The notes under the pieces are model-generated. The model had not been told where the DNA came from, did not search any database, and was given only the letters and a program-made list of their open reading frames with translations. Position numbers and translations under genes: made by a program. This document shows positions 1 through 6,749 of a stretch of 12,149 nt of DNA, piece after piece (the first letter of the stretch is position 1; the number at the start of each line of letters is the position of its first letter). Origin of the DNA: Actinomycetota bacterium (GTDB lineage Bacteria > Actinomycetota > Thermoleophilia > Gaiellales > Gaiellaceae); assembly GCA_003170995.1 (NCBI GenBank), contig PMXT01000009.1, forward strand, positions 1 through 12,149, written 5' to 3'.

Positions 1-216
1 GGAGCACATCTGGGCAGAGCTGCCCTTCGTTCGGATTGTCTGCTGCCCGAACATCGAGCTTATCGTGCTCGTCTTGTAGCCCGAGGAACCTCCCGAGGTG
101 CCAACCCAGATTCCGAAGGCGATTATGACAACGGCGAGCACGATTGCCGAGTAGATGAGCACCTTCACGTTCCCGGCAATCGCCAGAGCTTTTTCAGGAA
201 GCAGACGGCTCATCAT
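1..216 (-). CDS. N-terminal part of a single-span membrane protein, function unknown (runs off window)
   Basis: Reading leftwards from tandem ATG codons at 216 and 213, the frame stays open for 72 codons to the window edge, so only the N-terminus is present. A short basic N-terminus (MMSRLLPEKALAIAGNVK) is followed by a hydrophobic helix of about 20 residues (roughly 19-38, LIYSAIVLAVVIIAFGIWVG). A Ser/Gly/Thr-rich stretch follows, typical of the outside face of a signal-anchored protein. An AAAGGA ribosome-binding sequence sits just upstream of the two ATGs, and either could be used. The gene diverges from the + strand gene at 294, leaving about 77 bases for two promoters. I do not recognise the family. 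A pilin-like or other secreted product is possible, but the visible part cannot decide this. Confidence 0.6.
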   Translation of the reverse strand, partial: MMSRLLPEKALAIAGNVKVLIYSAIVLAVVIIAFGIWVGTSGGSSGYKTSTISSMFGQQTIRTKGSSAQMCS

Positions 217-260
217 TTGTCCTTTCGTCGGTCTGACAACTCTCTCTCGAGTTACCCAGC

Positions 261-275
261 GCCCCGAGCAGGGGC
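261..275. other. Small GC hairpin in the divergent intergenic region
   Basis: GCCCC (261-265) and GGGGC (271-275) are complementary arms around GAGCA. The hairpin lies between the divergent genes at 216 (-) and 294 (+). It could be an operator or a leader hairpin, but five base pairs is weak evidence. Confidence 0.2.
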
Positions 276-292
276 AGAACAAGCATAAGCGG

Positions 293-308
293 TATGGAAC
301 TAAACGGG
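293..308. repeat. Short dispersed repeat, copy 1 (partner at 10807-10822)
   Basis: The 16-mer tatggaactaaacggg occurs here and again at 10807-10822. After it, both copies continue with a similar gttcRAACCY stretch (offset by 4 bases here), so the similarity covers about 27 bp. Read on the minus strand it gives CCCGTTTAGTTCCA after a TTYGAAC, which resembles the T-loop and 3' end of a tRNA including CCA. No T-stem pairing is preserved in either copy. The repeat supplies the start codon and first five residues of the protein at 294-650, which makes that start doubtful. Confidence 0.5.
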
Positions 309-650
309 GCACGTTCGAACCCTCAAACTGGGGTTGAGTTTTCTCGATTGGGGGCGCTCCACGACGAGTTGCTCCGTAGAGCCTTGGCCAATCCTCGTGA
401 ACCTCGGCCTGTCCCCGCCAAAGTAAGCCCAGTGCTTGAGACCGTGACGCTAGTGCTCGAGCGAGCCGGAGAGCCGATGCGGGCGCGCGAGATTCACGCG
501 GCGGCTTGCGAGCTCGTCGGTGAACAACTGCTCTGGAAATCTGTGAAGGCAGCGCTCTCGGCAGACGTGGCGGGTGAGAATCCGCGCTTCCAAAGAGTGC
601 GCTATGGCGTCTACCAACTCGCGAGAAACGTCAGGCGCTCAACCAGTTGA
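294..650 (+). CDS. Small winged-helix (HARE-HTH-like) protein
   Basis: 118 residues as drawn. Residues 46-110 have the pattern of a small winged-helix domain: a helix with VLETVTLVLERAGEPMRAREIHAA, then a SVKAAL recognition-helix-like segment near 83-88, then a basic strand RFQRVRYGVYQLA that closes the wing. Comparable domains are common in Actinobacteria, alone or attached to other proteins, and are thought to bind DNA; the partner and target here are unknown. The first residues (MELNGARSN) come from a short dispersed repeat with no convincing ribosome-binding site. The true start could be the in-frame TTG at 348, giving about 100 residues. The protein may also be a decayed domain remnant. 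It diverges from the membrane protein at 1-216. Confidence 0.5.
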   Translation: MELNGARSNPQTGVEFSRLGALHDELLRRALANPREPRPVPAKVSPVLETVTLVLERAGEPMRAREIHAAACELVGEQLLWKSVKAALSADVAGENPRFQRVRYGVYQLARNVRRSTS

Positions 651-749
651 GTGGCCTAGCCAACCAGAAGCCCTGACGATCTGCCGCCGGGCGTTCTTTC
701 GCGAGCGTGAGACTGGGCACCTCACCTGGCGTGCGCTTTCTGCGCGGCT

Positions 750-989
750 TCACGCATGGATCTTTTTGTAGTCAGGGTGGTGGTGGCGGCAGACCGGATG
801 CTTGTGATCGGGATGGGGGTGCCAGGAGAGACGCCAGCAGTGATAGACATGGCAGTTGTGATGGCGCCACCAAACCATAACCAGACCGATGAGGGTGACC
901 TCGCCGAAGTCTGAGCCGAGGCCGCTCCAGAGCTGGTAGCCCTTGCCGGACAGGACATGGACGAAGTAGGTGTAGAACCAGTGCGGCAT
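750..989 (-). CDS. Small His/Cys-rich protein, possible metal-binding tail
   Basis: 79 residues from ATG at 989, preceded by a strong AGGAG with 6-nt spacing, which fixes the start. Residues 1-28 are aromatic-rich (MPHWFYTYFVHV...). Residues 29-41 (GEVTLIGLVMVWW) form a short hydrophobic segment. The rest is unusually dense in His and Cys: HHNCHVYHCW (43-52), WHPHPDHKHPVC (56-67), and RHHHP (68-72). This pattern resembles small proteins of Actinobacteria and their phages that I recall with a conserved HxHPDHxHPVC core, but I know no assigned function. The spacing of Cys and His would suit zinc or copper binding (inference). A different frame on the same strand (722-958) is open but is only a shadow. 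Confidence 0.72.
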   Translation of the reverse strand: MPHWFYTYFVHVLSGKGYQLWSGLGSDFGEVTLIGLVMVWWRHHNCHVYHCWRLSWHPHPDHKHPVCRHHHPDYKKIHA

Positions 990-1044
990 CAGAAGCTCCT
1001 ATGGTATTAAACCGCTCGCCGAAATCATGCGCTTCGCAGGAGGG

Positions 1045-1054
1045 CGGACGTCCG
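1045..1054. other. 10-bp perfect palindrome after the phospholipase D gene
   Basis: CGGACGTCCG is self-complementary and lies about 11 bases beyond the stop codon of the minus-strand phospholipase D gene. No T-run follows, so it is not a clear intrinsic terminator. The 75 bases between that gene and the His/Cys-rich gene contain nothing else I can name, apart from the latter's ribosome-binding site at 996-1000. Confidence 0.2.
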
Positions 1055-1064
1055 GGGGAACCCG

Positions 1065-2495
1065 CTAGCCATCGATAAGCAGCCCCTGGAGAGGCCCGAG
1101 TAGCCGTTCCGTGCGTTTCGAGAGGTGCGGGAGCCGGACGAGGCGATGCGTCAGCGGCTGGCCGGCTTGATGGCGCGCTAGCTGCTCCTTGCTGATCGGC
1201 TTCCAGTAATCATCGATCACCTGTGCCGGCTCGCCGGCGACTTGCTCGATCGAGAGCTCGAGGTGCTCGGCCCAGAGGCGAAGACGGGTCTGCCGAGCAA
1301 TGGCCGTATCGTGAGCAACGACGTTCATCTCGGTGTCGTTGAAGAGAGAGTGATCGTTGAGGTTGGCAGAGCCGATCGTGAGCCACGCGTCGTCGACAAT
1401 GCCGATCTTGGCGTGTACGTAGACGGGATCGGCGAGTCGACCTGCCAGCGCGAAGAGCGTGCAGGCGAGCAGACGCCCCGCGCCGGCGTCCGCCTCGACA
1501 AGTTCGCTGAGCATCCCCCGCGTGTCGTCGCCGCCGGCGTTTGGCTTCGCCGGCAGGACGATCAACAACCGGAAGTCGTCGGCCGGGGGCCTCAGGAGCT
1601 TGTCGCGCAGAATCTCTGCGATCTCCGGCGACCAGAGAAACTGATTCTCGAGGTAGATCAACCGTCGCGCCGAGCGCAGCGCCCGCACGTACGACTCGAG
1701 AATCCGAAAGTCGCCGTCCGGCTTCGCGGCGTAGATGTGCTCTGGCACTGTTCGCACGATCTGCAGCTCCACGTTTCCCGCAGGCTGGGGCGTCACCGGG
1801 GAAGCGAGTTTCTCTCCGGTCACCTCCTGCCAACGCATCCGGAAGTGCTCTGCGACGTCGGCGACCGCGGGACCCGTGATCTGCGCGCTCGCGTCGTGCC
1901 AACCTACCTGGCCGCGGGCGTGATGGGCACTGCTGTCGAAGCGATCGCTGGATTCCGAGGTCAGGTCGATTCCGCCGACGAAGGCGATGCGATCGTCTAT
2001 CACGATCGTCTTCTCGTGGTGGCAGTGCATCGGCCGCTCCTTTTTATCGAGCGCACACTGGATCTGCGTTCCTTTGCAGAGGCTCTCGCGCATCCTTCGC
2101 ACCATCCCTCGTGAGGGTCGAAACAGCGGCAGCGGCGCTCCCGCCCAGACGAGCACGCGCACTTCGACCCGTTCGGCGAGCCCGGCCAGAAGATCCCGCA
2201 GAATCGCCGGCTCTTCGTCGCGCGCAAGCGCGAAGTCAGGAGAGAAGTACCAGCCGGCGATATGGACGTGCGACTCGGCTCGCGCCAGTTGTGTCGCCAT
2301 TCGCGGCAGCGCTTCGGCGCCGTCGATGAGGATCTCGAGCGAATTTCCCGGGCGCGGCTGCGGCTCTTCGGCAGCCCAGCCGCCCGGGCGGGCATCGAGT
2401 GCCGCAAGCCAGCCAGTACGCCCCAGCCGCCGCCGGTGATGCGCGCGAACGGCGTAGCCGACCGCCGCTCCCAGCCGATGGTCAGCACGGTCCAC
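1065..2495 (-). CDS. Phospholipase D-family phosphatidyltransferase/hydrolase (cardiolipin synthase-like), two HKD motifs
   Basis: 476 residues from GTG at 2495. Two complete HxKxxxxD motifs mark a bilobed PLD-superfamily enzyme. The first is H160-K162-D167 within HCHHEKTIVIDD, followed by FVGGIDL. The second is H361-K363-D368 within YVHAKIGIVDD, followed by IGSANLNDHS. Such enzymes act on phosphodiester bonds through a covalent His intermediate, as phospholipase D or cardiolipin synthase. The N-terminus lacks the paired membrane helices of classic ClsA, so a soluble PLD is at least as likely as a cardiolipin synthase. The frame stays open and protein-like upstream of the GTG (RIDSWRTLV), into the end of the preceding gene. 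A GGAGGTGA sequence near 2524-2531 has no standard start at normal distance, so the start is uncertain. It probably shares a transcript with the transporter 29 bases upstream. Confidence 0.88.
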   Translation of the reverse strand: MDRADHRLGAAVGYAVRAHHRRRLGRTGWLAALDARPGGWAAEEPQPRPGNSLEILIDGAEALPRMATQLARAESHVHIAGWYFSPDFALARDEEPAILRDLLAGLAERVEVRVLVWAGAPLPLFRPSRGMVRRMRESLCKGTQIQCALDKKERPMHCHHEKTIVIDDRIAFVGGIDLTSESSDRFDSSAHHARGQVGWHDASAQITGPAVADVAEHFRMRWQEVTGEKLASPVTPQPAGNVELQIVRTVPEHIYAAKPDGDFRILESYVRALRSARRLIYLENQFLWSPEIAEILRDKLLRPPADDFRLLIVLPAKPNAGGDDTRGMLSELVEADAGAGRLLACTLFALAGRLADPVYVHAKIGIVDDAWLTIGSANLNDHSLFNDTEMNVVAHDTAIARQTRLRLWAEHLELSIEQVAGEPAQVIDDYWKPISKEQLARHQAGQPLTHRLVRLPHLSKRTERLLGPLQGLLIDG

Positions 2496-2524
2496 GAGCG
2501 TGCGCCAAGAATCAATCCGGGTCG

Positions 2525-3685
2525 CTAGGTCACCTCCGCATCCTGGGCCGAGAAGAGAACGGTTGGGGTGTCTTCTTCGGCTGGGTCTTTGCCGCGCACG
2601 ATGACGTCAACGAGTGTGGCAGCGACGGCGGCGATCGGGATCGCGAGCAGGACGGCGAAGCCGCCGAACAGGATCGCGGAGGCGAACACCGAGACCAGCA
2701 CCAGCAACGGCGAGAGACCAACGGCGTGCCCTAGCACGCGCGGCAACACGAGGTAGTCCTCGAGCAACCGGACGACTAGAACGGCCAGGCCGGCCGCGAG
2801 CGCGACATGCCACGAGGCGGTGAAGCCGACGCCGACCGCGACCGCCCCGGCAACTAGGGGGCCGATCACAGGCACGATCTCAAGCACGCCAGCGAAGATG
2901 CCCAGCAGCAGCCAATAGGGCTCTCCGATCAGCGAGAAAGCGAGCGATAGGACCGTGGCAACGAAAGTGATCAGAAGAATCTCGCCGCGGACGAACGCTC
3001 CCAGCTTGGCGTCAATCAAGTCGAAGGTGTCGCGAATCTTTTTCCGCTTCGGTCGAGCGATCAGCGACGTGATCAGGTCGACTGCTCGGTCACGTTCGAA
3101 AATCCAGTAGGCGGCGCTCGCGAAGACGAAAAACAGGCCGATCAGGACGTCGAACGCCCTGCGCGTCACGGTCACCGCCGGGTGAATCAAACCCGTACCG
3201 GACGGCAGTTTCTTGAGCCTCTTTTCGAGCCCGACCAGAAACTCGTGCTTGATCCCCGTCGAGTGATTCGCGGCCTTCTTGAGCTGTGAGCTCGAGGTTG
3301 GAGAGCTGCCAACGGCCGCCTCGATCTGATGAAGCGCGCGCGGCGCGGCAAACCAGAGAAAAAGTGCGACCAACCCAAGCATGGCCAGGTAATGGATTCC
3401 GACCCCGATCCCGCGGGGGATGCCGCGGCGACGCAGCGCCTCAACGCCGGGACGCATTGCGGCCGCAATGACGATCGCCATGAACAGGAGCGCGATTACC
3501 AGCTTGAGCTTCCAGAGCGCCAGCGCGGAGACGATCACCGCGACAGCGACAATCGTCGTGATGAAAGCCCGGCGAGCCGTCGAACTTGACGAGCTCTCGC
3601 CTCGATCCTCATCGCTCGCCGGCCCGTTGGGCCCGCCTGAGTCCGCGCCGCTTTCCCTCACGCCAGCGCTAGGAAGCCGGTTCAC
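2525..3685 (-). CDS. AI-2E family transporter (multi-pass membrane permease)
   Basis: 386 residues from GTG at 3685, with GGGAGGA 6 bases upstream. Residues 1-38 form a polar, Ser/Asp-rich cytoplasmic leader. Paired hydrophobic helices follow (about 40-58 and 60-78), then one at 97-114. A soluble insert (about 118-172) contains the basic KRLKKLPSGTG, and several C-terminal helices cover about 178-365. The family signatures GVLEIVPVIGP (266-276) and PRVLGHAVGLSPL (315-327) are both present. Members of this family export small molecules or exchange ions (AI-2 in TqsA, Na+/H+ in some others). The substrate cannot be read from the sequence, so it should not be called a quorum-sensing protein. It precedes a PLD-family enzyme by 29 bases on the same strand, so the two are probably co-transcribed. 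Confidence 0.9.
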   Translation of the reverse strand: MNRLPSAGVRESGADSGGPNGPASDEDRGESSSSSTARRAFITTIVAVAVIVSALALWKLKLVIALLFMAIVIAAAMRPGVEALRRRGIPRGIGVGIHYLAMLGLVALFLWFAAPRALHQIEAAVGSSPTSSSQLKKAANHSTGIKHEFLVGLEKRLKKLPSGTGLIHPAVTVTRRAFDVLIGLFFVFASAAYWIFERDRAVDLITSLIARPKRKKIRDTFDLIDAKLGAFVRGEILLITFVATVLSLAFSLIGEPYWLLLGIFAGVLEIVPVIGPLVAGAVAVGVGFTASWHVALAAGLAVLVVRLLEDYLVLPRVLGHAVGLSPLLVLVSVFASAILFGGFAVLLAIPIAAVAATLVDVIVRGKDPAEEDTPTVLFSAQDAEVT

Positions 3686-3698
3686 GAGATTCCTCCCT

Positions 3699-3714
3699 CG
3701 CCTTCACGAAGGCG
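3699..3714. promoter_or_regulatory. 16-bp palindrome upstream of the AI-2E/PLD operon
   Basis: CGCCTTCACGAAGGCG has two 7-bp arms around AC. It lies 13 bases upstream of the transporter start codon, just beyond its ribosome-binding site. It may be a repressor operator or a leader hairpin; no factor can be named. Confidence 0.35.
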
Positions 3715-3973
3715 CCGACTCTCCGTAGCGCCGTGTTGCTCTGAGGCGGCCTGTTCGGATACGCCTGAGCGTGGCCTCGAGCGCTGCCGTGAGATGACCT
3801 CCCGCCAGCTCTTCGAGCGGCGCTACCTGCCGTTCGAGCCTGGGCGCCGGACTGTTGGAGCCGGACTTGTTGGCGCCTGACACAGGCCGATTCTAAACCC
3901 TTTCGACGGTCTGGACCAACTATTGGAAGACGCGTTGATCTACTCGGAGGACAGTGTTGAAGGAGGGCGACCG
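3715..3973. other. Non-coding stretch with a small tandem repeat
   Basis: No convincing gene. At 3846-3874 there are two near-identical 14-15 bp units, GCCGGACTGTTGGA and GCCGGACTTGTTGG. Two GGCGCC palindromes flank them, at 3843-3848 and 3872-3877. The open frame covering 3923-3973 has no recognisable content and only extends the small doubtful ORF at 3974. Confidence 0.4.
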
Positions 3974-4129
3974 ATGGGGCTACGTGTAGTCCAGGCGCTG
4001 AATTCTCACGTAAAACCGAATCCGGTCAACCCACACAGCATTTTCCAAAATGGGGCACTTCCCATGCCATTGTTGATGATTTATTACGCACCCCATCTGA
4101 TGGGGGAGTCATTATCAGCGCAGCACTGA
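3974..4129 (+). CDS. Doubtful small ORF in an AT-richer stretch; possible insertion-sequence remnant
   Basis: 51 codons from ATG at 3974, with a well-placed AAGGAGGG ribosome-binding sequence. The translation (starting MGLRVVQALNSHVKPNPVN) has no domain I recognise and is rich in Pro and Asn. The underlying DNA (GAATTCTCACGTAAAACC and TTTTCCAAAATGGGG) reminds me of the outer ends of IS21-like insertion sequences, but I cannot confirm this by eye and there is no transposase nearby. Either a real small peptide or a decayed insertion-sequence end would fit. Confidence 0.22.
   Translation: MGLRVVQALNSHVKPNPVNPHSIFQNGALPMPLLMIYYAPHLMGESLSAQH
4073..4105 (+). promoter_or_regulatory. Candidate promoter with an overlapping palindromic operator
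   Basis: TTGATG (4073-4078) and TCTGAT (4096-4101) are separated by 17 bases, and each matches the sigma-70 consensus at four or five of six positions. The palindrome CCCCATctgATGGGG (4091-4105) overlaps the -10 element, as an operator would. Transcription from here would begin near 4108 and run through the hairpin at 4132-4149 into the small membrane peptide gene at 4170. Confidence 0.35.
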
Positions 4130-4131
4130 TC

Positions 4132-4149
4132 GTCCGCGTCTACGCGGAC
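4132..4149 (+). promoter_or_regulatory. 5' leader hairpin before the small membrane peptide
   Basis: GTCCGCG (4132-4138) pairs perfectly with CGCGGAC (4143-4149) around a TCTA loop. The hairpin ends five bases before the AAGGAG ribosome-binding site of the gene at 4170. It could stabilise the transcript or affect translation. Confidence 0.45.
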
Positions 4150-4169
4150 TTGAACAAGGAGACGCGATC

Positions 4170-4265
4170 GTGGTCGTAGCAGCACTCGGCATCGGCGTCA
4201 TTGGAACAATCCTCGTCGTCATCCTCGTCATCGCGGCGATTCTGTTCTTCCTGCGCCGCCGCTGA
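4170..4265 (+). CDS. 31-residue single-span hydrophobic membrane peptide
   Basis: GTG at 4170 is preceded by AAGGAGA with 8-nt spacing, a good ribosome-binding site. The product is 31 residues long. Residues 1-28 are almost entirely Val, Ile, Leu, Ala, Gly and Phe (GVIGTILVVILVIAAILFF at about 9-27), and the C-terminus is RRR. This is one membrane helix with a positive-inside tail. Small hydrophobic proteins of this kind are widespread in Actinobacteria and mostly uncharacterised; type I toxins also look like this. The candidate promoter, operator and leader hairpin upstream make it more likely to be expressed. The next gene starts 71 bases downstream on the same strand, and its product is also a membrane protein, so they may share a transcript. 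Confidence 0.6.
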   Translation: MVVAALGIGVIGTILVVILVIAAILFFLRRR

Positions 4266-4336
4266 AATCACCAAGTTACGACGTTATCGTTCGAGGGGAG
4301 AGCAACCCTTTTGCCACAACGGAACGAGGTGATCGA

Positions 4337-4975
4337 ATGTACGGACTGACCCGCGCTTCGATGACGCTGATCGCGGCTGGCGTCGCCGGGTTTCTGATTT
4401 GGATCGCGACGACAATCAACGATCAAGCTACCGGCGGGTACTGGGCCGTCTGCGGGCTGATCGCGGGTGCGGGTCTCGTGATGGCCTTGTCCCAACTGCT
4501 AGGTGGATGGACGAAGTGGGGCGTGCCGCGCCTTTCTGCGACCGTCTTCCTCGTGGCGTTCATCCCGGTGCTGATTGCAGCGGGCTGGGTCGTCATTGCG
4601 CACCAGCCCGGCGGGAACTGGACTAGTCACCACGTGCTGTCGTGGTCCAACGGCATCCACATCCGCGGCTTGGTGAACGACCTGGCGAACTACGTCAGCG
4701 TGCTCGCCTTCGGGATCGGCCTCGTGTTCGGCTACTCGTTTGACACGACCGGTCCACGCCAGCGCGCGGCCGCCGTCGACGGGCGCCAGGACGTCGTCAC
4801 GCCTGCAGATCAGCGCGCCTCGGACGAGCCGCTCGCGGCGGAGGGGACCGCTGCGGGAGCCGGCACACAGCCGAGGACCTCTCGGTTCGGTCTCAGAAGG
4901 AGAAGTAAGCCGGTCGCCTCCGAGGACAGGCCCGTCGACGAGGTCGCACCGACCCAGACGACCGACCACAGCTGA
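4337..4975 (+). CDS. Four-helix integral membrane protein, uncharacterised family
   Basis: 212 residues from ATG at 4337, with GAGGTGA five bases upstream. Four hydrophobic segments lie at about 6-26, 34-54, 66-88 and 114-134. The loops include GGWTKWGVPRLS (55-66) and HQPGGNW (89-95). Residues 137-212 are a hydrophilic, Ala/Arg/Thr-rich tail, probably cytoplasmic. Residues 1-140 strongly resemble a hypothetical membrane protein I recall from Thermoleophilia (the SQLLGGWTKWG and SFDTTGPR stretches). No function is known to me and none should be inferred. The gene follows the small membrane peptide on the same strand. Its stop codon lies one base before a 70-bp inverted repeat that could end transcription. 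Confidence 0.82.
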   Translation: MYGLTRASMTLIAAGVAGFLIWIATTINDQATGGYWAVCGLIAGAGLVMALSQLLGGWTKWGVPRLSATVFLVAFIPVLIAAGWVVIAHQPGGNWTSHHVLSWSNGIHIRGLVNDLANYVSVLAFGIGLVFGYSFDTTGPRQRAAAVDGRQDVVTPADQRASDEPLAAEGTAAGAGTQPRTSRFGLRRRSKPVASEDRPVDEVAPTQTTDHS

Positions 4976-4976
4976 C

Positions 4977-5046
4977 TGACCTGACCCCGGTTTTAGATCC
5001 ACTTCTTACTAACATTAAAAGTTGACCTAAAACCGGGGTCAGGTCA
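4977..5046. repeat. 70-bp inverted repeat (MITE/REP-like or bidirectional terminator)
   Basis: The left arm TGACCTGACCCCGGTTTTAG (4977-4996) and the right arm at 5027-5046 are perfectly complementary over 20 bp. Pairing continues inward for six more positions with two mismatches (arms 4977-5002 and 5021-5046), leaving an 18-nt AT-rich loop. It lies between the convergent genes ending at 4975 (+) and 5151 (-). Such long, exact arms exceed what a terminator needs, and the GACCTGACCCCGG end resembles dispersed palindromic elements I have seen in many genomes. A non-autonomous mobile element that also works as a terminator is my preferred reading. Confidence 0.85.
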
Positions 5047-5150
5047 CCCAAGGTGCGCGGTTTTCGGGCCCTCCCGCCGATCCGAAAGCCAGCGTTCAGC
5101 GGTGACCGCGCATCATCCAAAGTGGACCACCAACCGTGCCCGTCGACTGG
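5047..5150. other. Short convergent intergenic stretch, nothing identified
   Basis: About 100 bases between the inverted repeat and the permease stop codon. I see no gene or RNA structure. Confidence 0.5.
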
Positions 5151-6620
5151 CTACGGTTGGGCACTCTCCCCTACCCCGGTCGCCTTCCACGCCGGCTTCC
5201 GGAAACGGTGCAGCAGTAGCGGGGGGAGAACCCCGAGGACGAGAATCCCGGCCGCGATCAGCCCCGCATATACGAGCGGGCTCGTGTGGGCAAGCTGTGA
5301 CGGGGACACGAAACCGATCAGGAACGCGATCACCGATGATAGCCCGCCGACCAGGCACAGCAGGCTCAGCGCGGGCGCACGGTATCCGCGTGGATGATCT
5401 CGCTGCGCGCGGCGGAGACGCACTGCGGCAATGAACATCAGGACGTACATGATCACGTACACCTGCGTAGCCAGCGCCGTGAAGATCCAGTAGGCACTGG
5501 AAACGGTCGGGATGAACGCGTAGAGCAGCGCGATGACCGTGATCACGACGGCTTGTGCCGTCAGGATGTGGACCTCGATGCCGTGATCATTGACCTTCTG
5601 GAAGTACGGCGGGAGATAGCCCTGTTCACGTCCGATCCGCACAAGGCCCTCGGACGGACCATCGAGCCAGGCCATCATGCCGGCCAGGGCCCCGACCGCC
5701 AGAGCGATCGCGATCAGCGGCACAGCGAAGCCGATCCCGAAGTGCGTCATGAAGCTGTTGAAGGCTTGCATGACGCCAGCGGTGAAGCTGATGTGGCCCG
5801 CCGGAATCACCCAGGAGATCGCCAGCGTCGGGAAGATAAAGACCGCCAGCACGAGCGCCATCGCGACAAAGATCGACTTCGGATAGTCCCGCCCTGGGTT
5901 GCGAAGTTCGTCGACGTGCACGGCGTTGATCTCGACTCCGGCGTAGGTGAAGAAGCTGTTGACGATCAGGACGATGCTGGCCAGTCCACTCCACGCCGGC
6001 AGGATGTGATGAGTGTCCATCGGCGCCGCCGAATGGTTGCCCTGCGCCAGGTAGATGACCCCGAGGACGACGAGGATGGCTCCTGGGATTAGCGTTCCGA
6101 TCACGGTCCCGCTCGAGGAGAGCTCGGCCACGAGCGAAACGCCTCGTGAGGACAGCAGCACGCCGCCCCAGAAGAGCACGATGATGATCGCAGCGGTGTA
6201 GACCCCGTTGCCGGCCAGGCGCGGGTCGACCACGTAGGCGAGCGTGCTGCCAACGAAGGCGAGTAGCGCCGGGTAGTAGAAGATCGTCTGGGCAAACTGG
6301 CACCACACCGCGAGCAGGCCCATCGGAGCCGAGATGCCCTCGCGGACCCAGTTGTAGACGCCGCCCGGCCACCCGGAGGCGAGTTCTGCCGCGACCAGCG
6401 ACACGGGCAGCAGGAACACAAAAGCGGGTAGGACGTAGAGGAAGACGGAGGCGAATCCGAGCGTGGCAGTCGCCGGCGCCGATCCCAAGTAGCCAACCGA
6501 TCCCACGGTCATCATCGCCAGCGCAGGCCAGGTGATGAACCTCCGGTTCGGTCGGCCGGTATCCGAGGCGAGAGCCGAGGCGCCACCGGCCCGCGGATGG
6601 CGTCGCCTGTGTACCCACAT
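5151..6620 (-). CDS. APC-superfamily amino acid permease (glutamate:GABA antiporter-like)
   Basis: 489 residues from ATG at 6620, a usual length for the family. After a basic N-terminus (1-27) there are about 12 hydrophobic helices. The APC hallmark AELASGWPGGVYNWVREG (78-95) resembles the helix 2-3 region of GadC-like glutamate:GABA antiporters. A second conserved block, GVEINAVHVDELRNPGRDYP (228-247), follows helix 6. The protein imports or exchanges amino acids across the cytoplasmic membrane; the substrate is not determined by these motifs, and no glutamate decarboxylase gene lies nearby. The ribosome-binding site before 6620 is weak (GGGACC), so a GTG two codons in, or another start, may be used. 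The gene appears to be transcribed alone and converges on the 4337 gene across the 70-bp inverted repeat. Confidence 0.9.
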   Translation of the reverse strand: MWVHRRRHPRAGGASALASDTGRPNRRFITWPALAMMTVGSVGYLGSAPATATLGFASVFLYVLPAFVFLLPVSLVAAELASGWPGGVYNWVREGISAPMGLLAVWCQFAQTIFYYPALLAFVGSTLAYVVDPRLAGNGVYTAAIIIVLFWGGVLLSSRGVSLVAELSSSGTVIGTLIPGAILVVLGVIYLAQGNHSAAPMDTHHILPAWSGLASIVLIVNSFFTYAGVEINAVHVDELRNPGRDYPKSIFVAMALVLAVFIFPTLAISWVIPAGHISFTAGVMQAFNSFMTHFGIGFAVPLIAIALAVGALAGMMAWLDGPSEGLVRIGREQGYLPPYFQKVNDHGIEVHILTAQAVVITVIALLYAFIPTVSSAYWIFTALATQVYVIMYVLMFIAAVRLRRAQRDHPRGYRAPALSLLCLVGGLSSVIAFLIGFVSPSQLAHTSPLVYAGLIAAGILVLGVLPPLLLHRFRKPAWKATGVGESAQP

Positions 6621-6749
6621 GAGGTCCCAGTATGACGCTGAGGTGCTCGCCGCGATTGGCTGTCCGCGAGAGCCCGATCACCCGAACCGTCCATTGCCGC
6701 TGGGGCGTTCGCCCAGCGCTGCCGTGAACTTCCGCAACGAGATTCGTGA

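Noticed and set aside
1242..2114. Long + strand open frame (290 codons) opposite the phospholipase gene
   Set aside because: It is antisense to a gene with two intact HKD motifs. The translation has no domain, and high GC content keeps the opposite strand open.
2525..3685. Quorum-sensing role for the AI-2E-family transporter
   Set aside because: The family name is historical and members carry different substrates. No luxS or lsr genes are present.
5394..6092. + strand frame of 232 codons opposite the permease
   Set aside because: The translation is dominated by Asp, Arg and His repeats, typical of antisense of a hydrophobic gene. No start signal.
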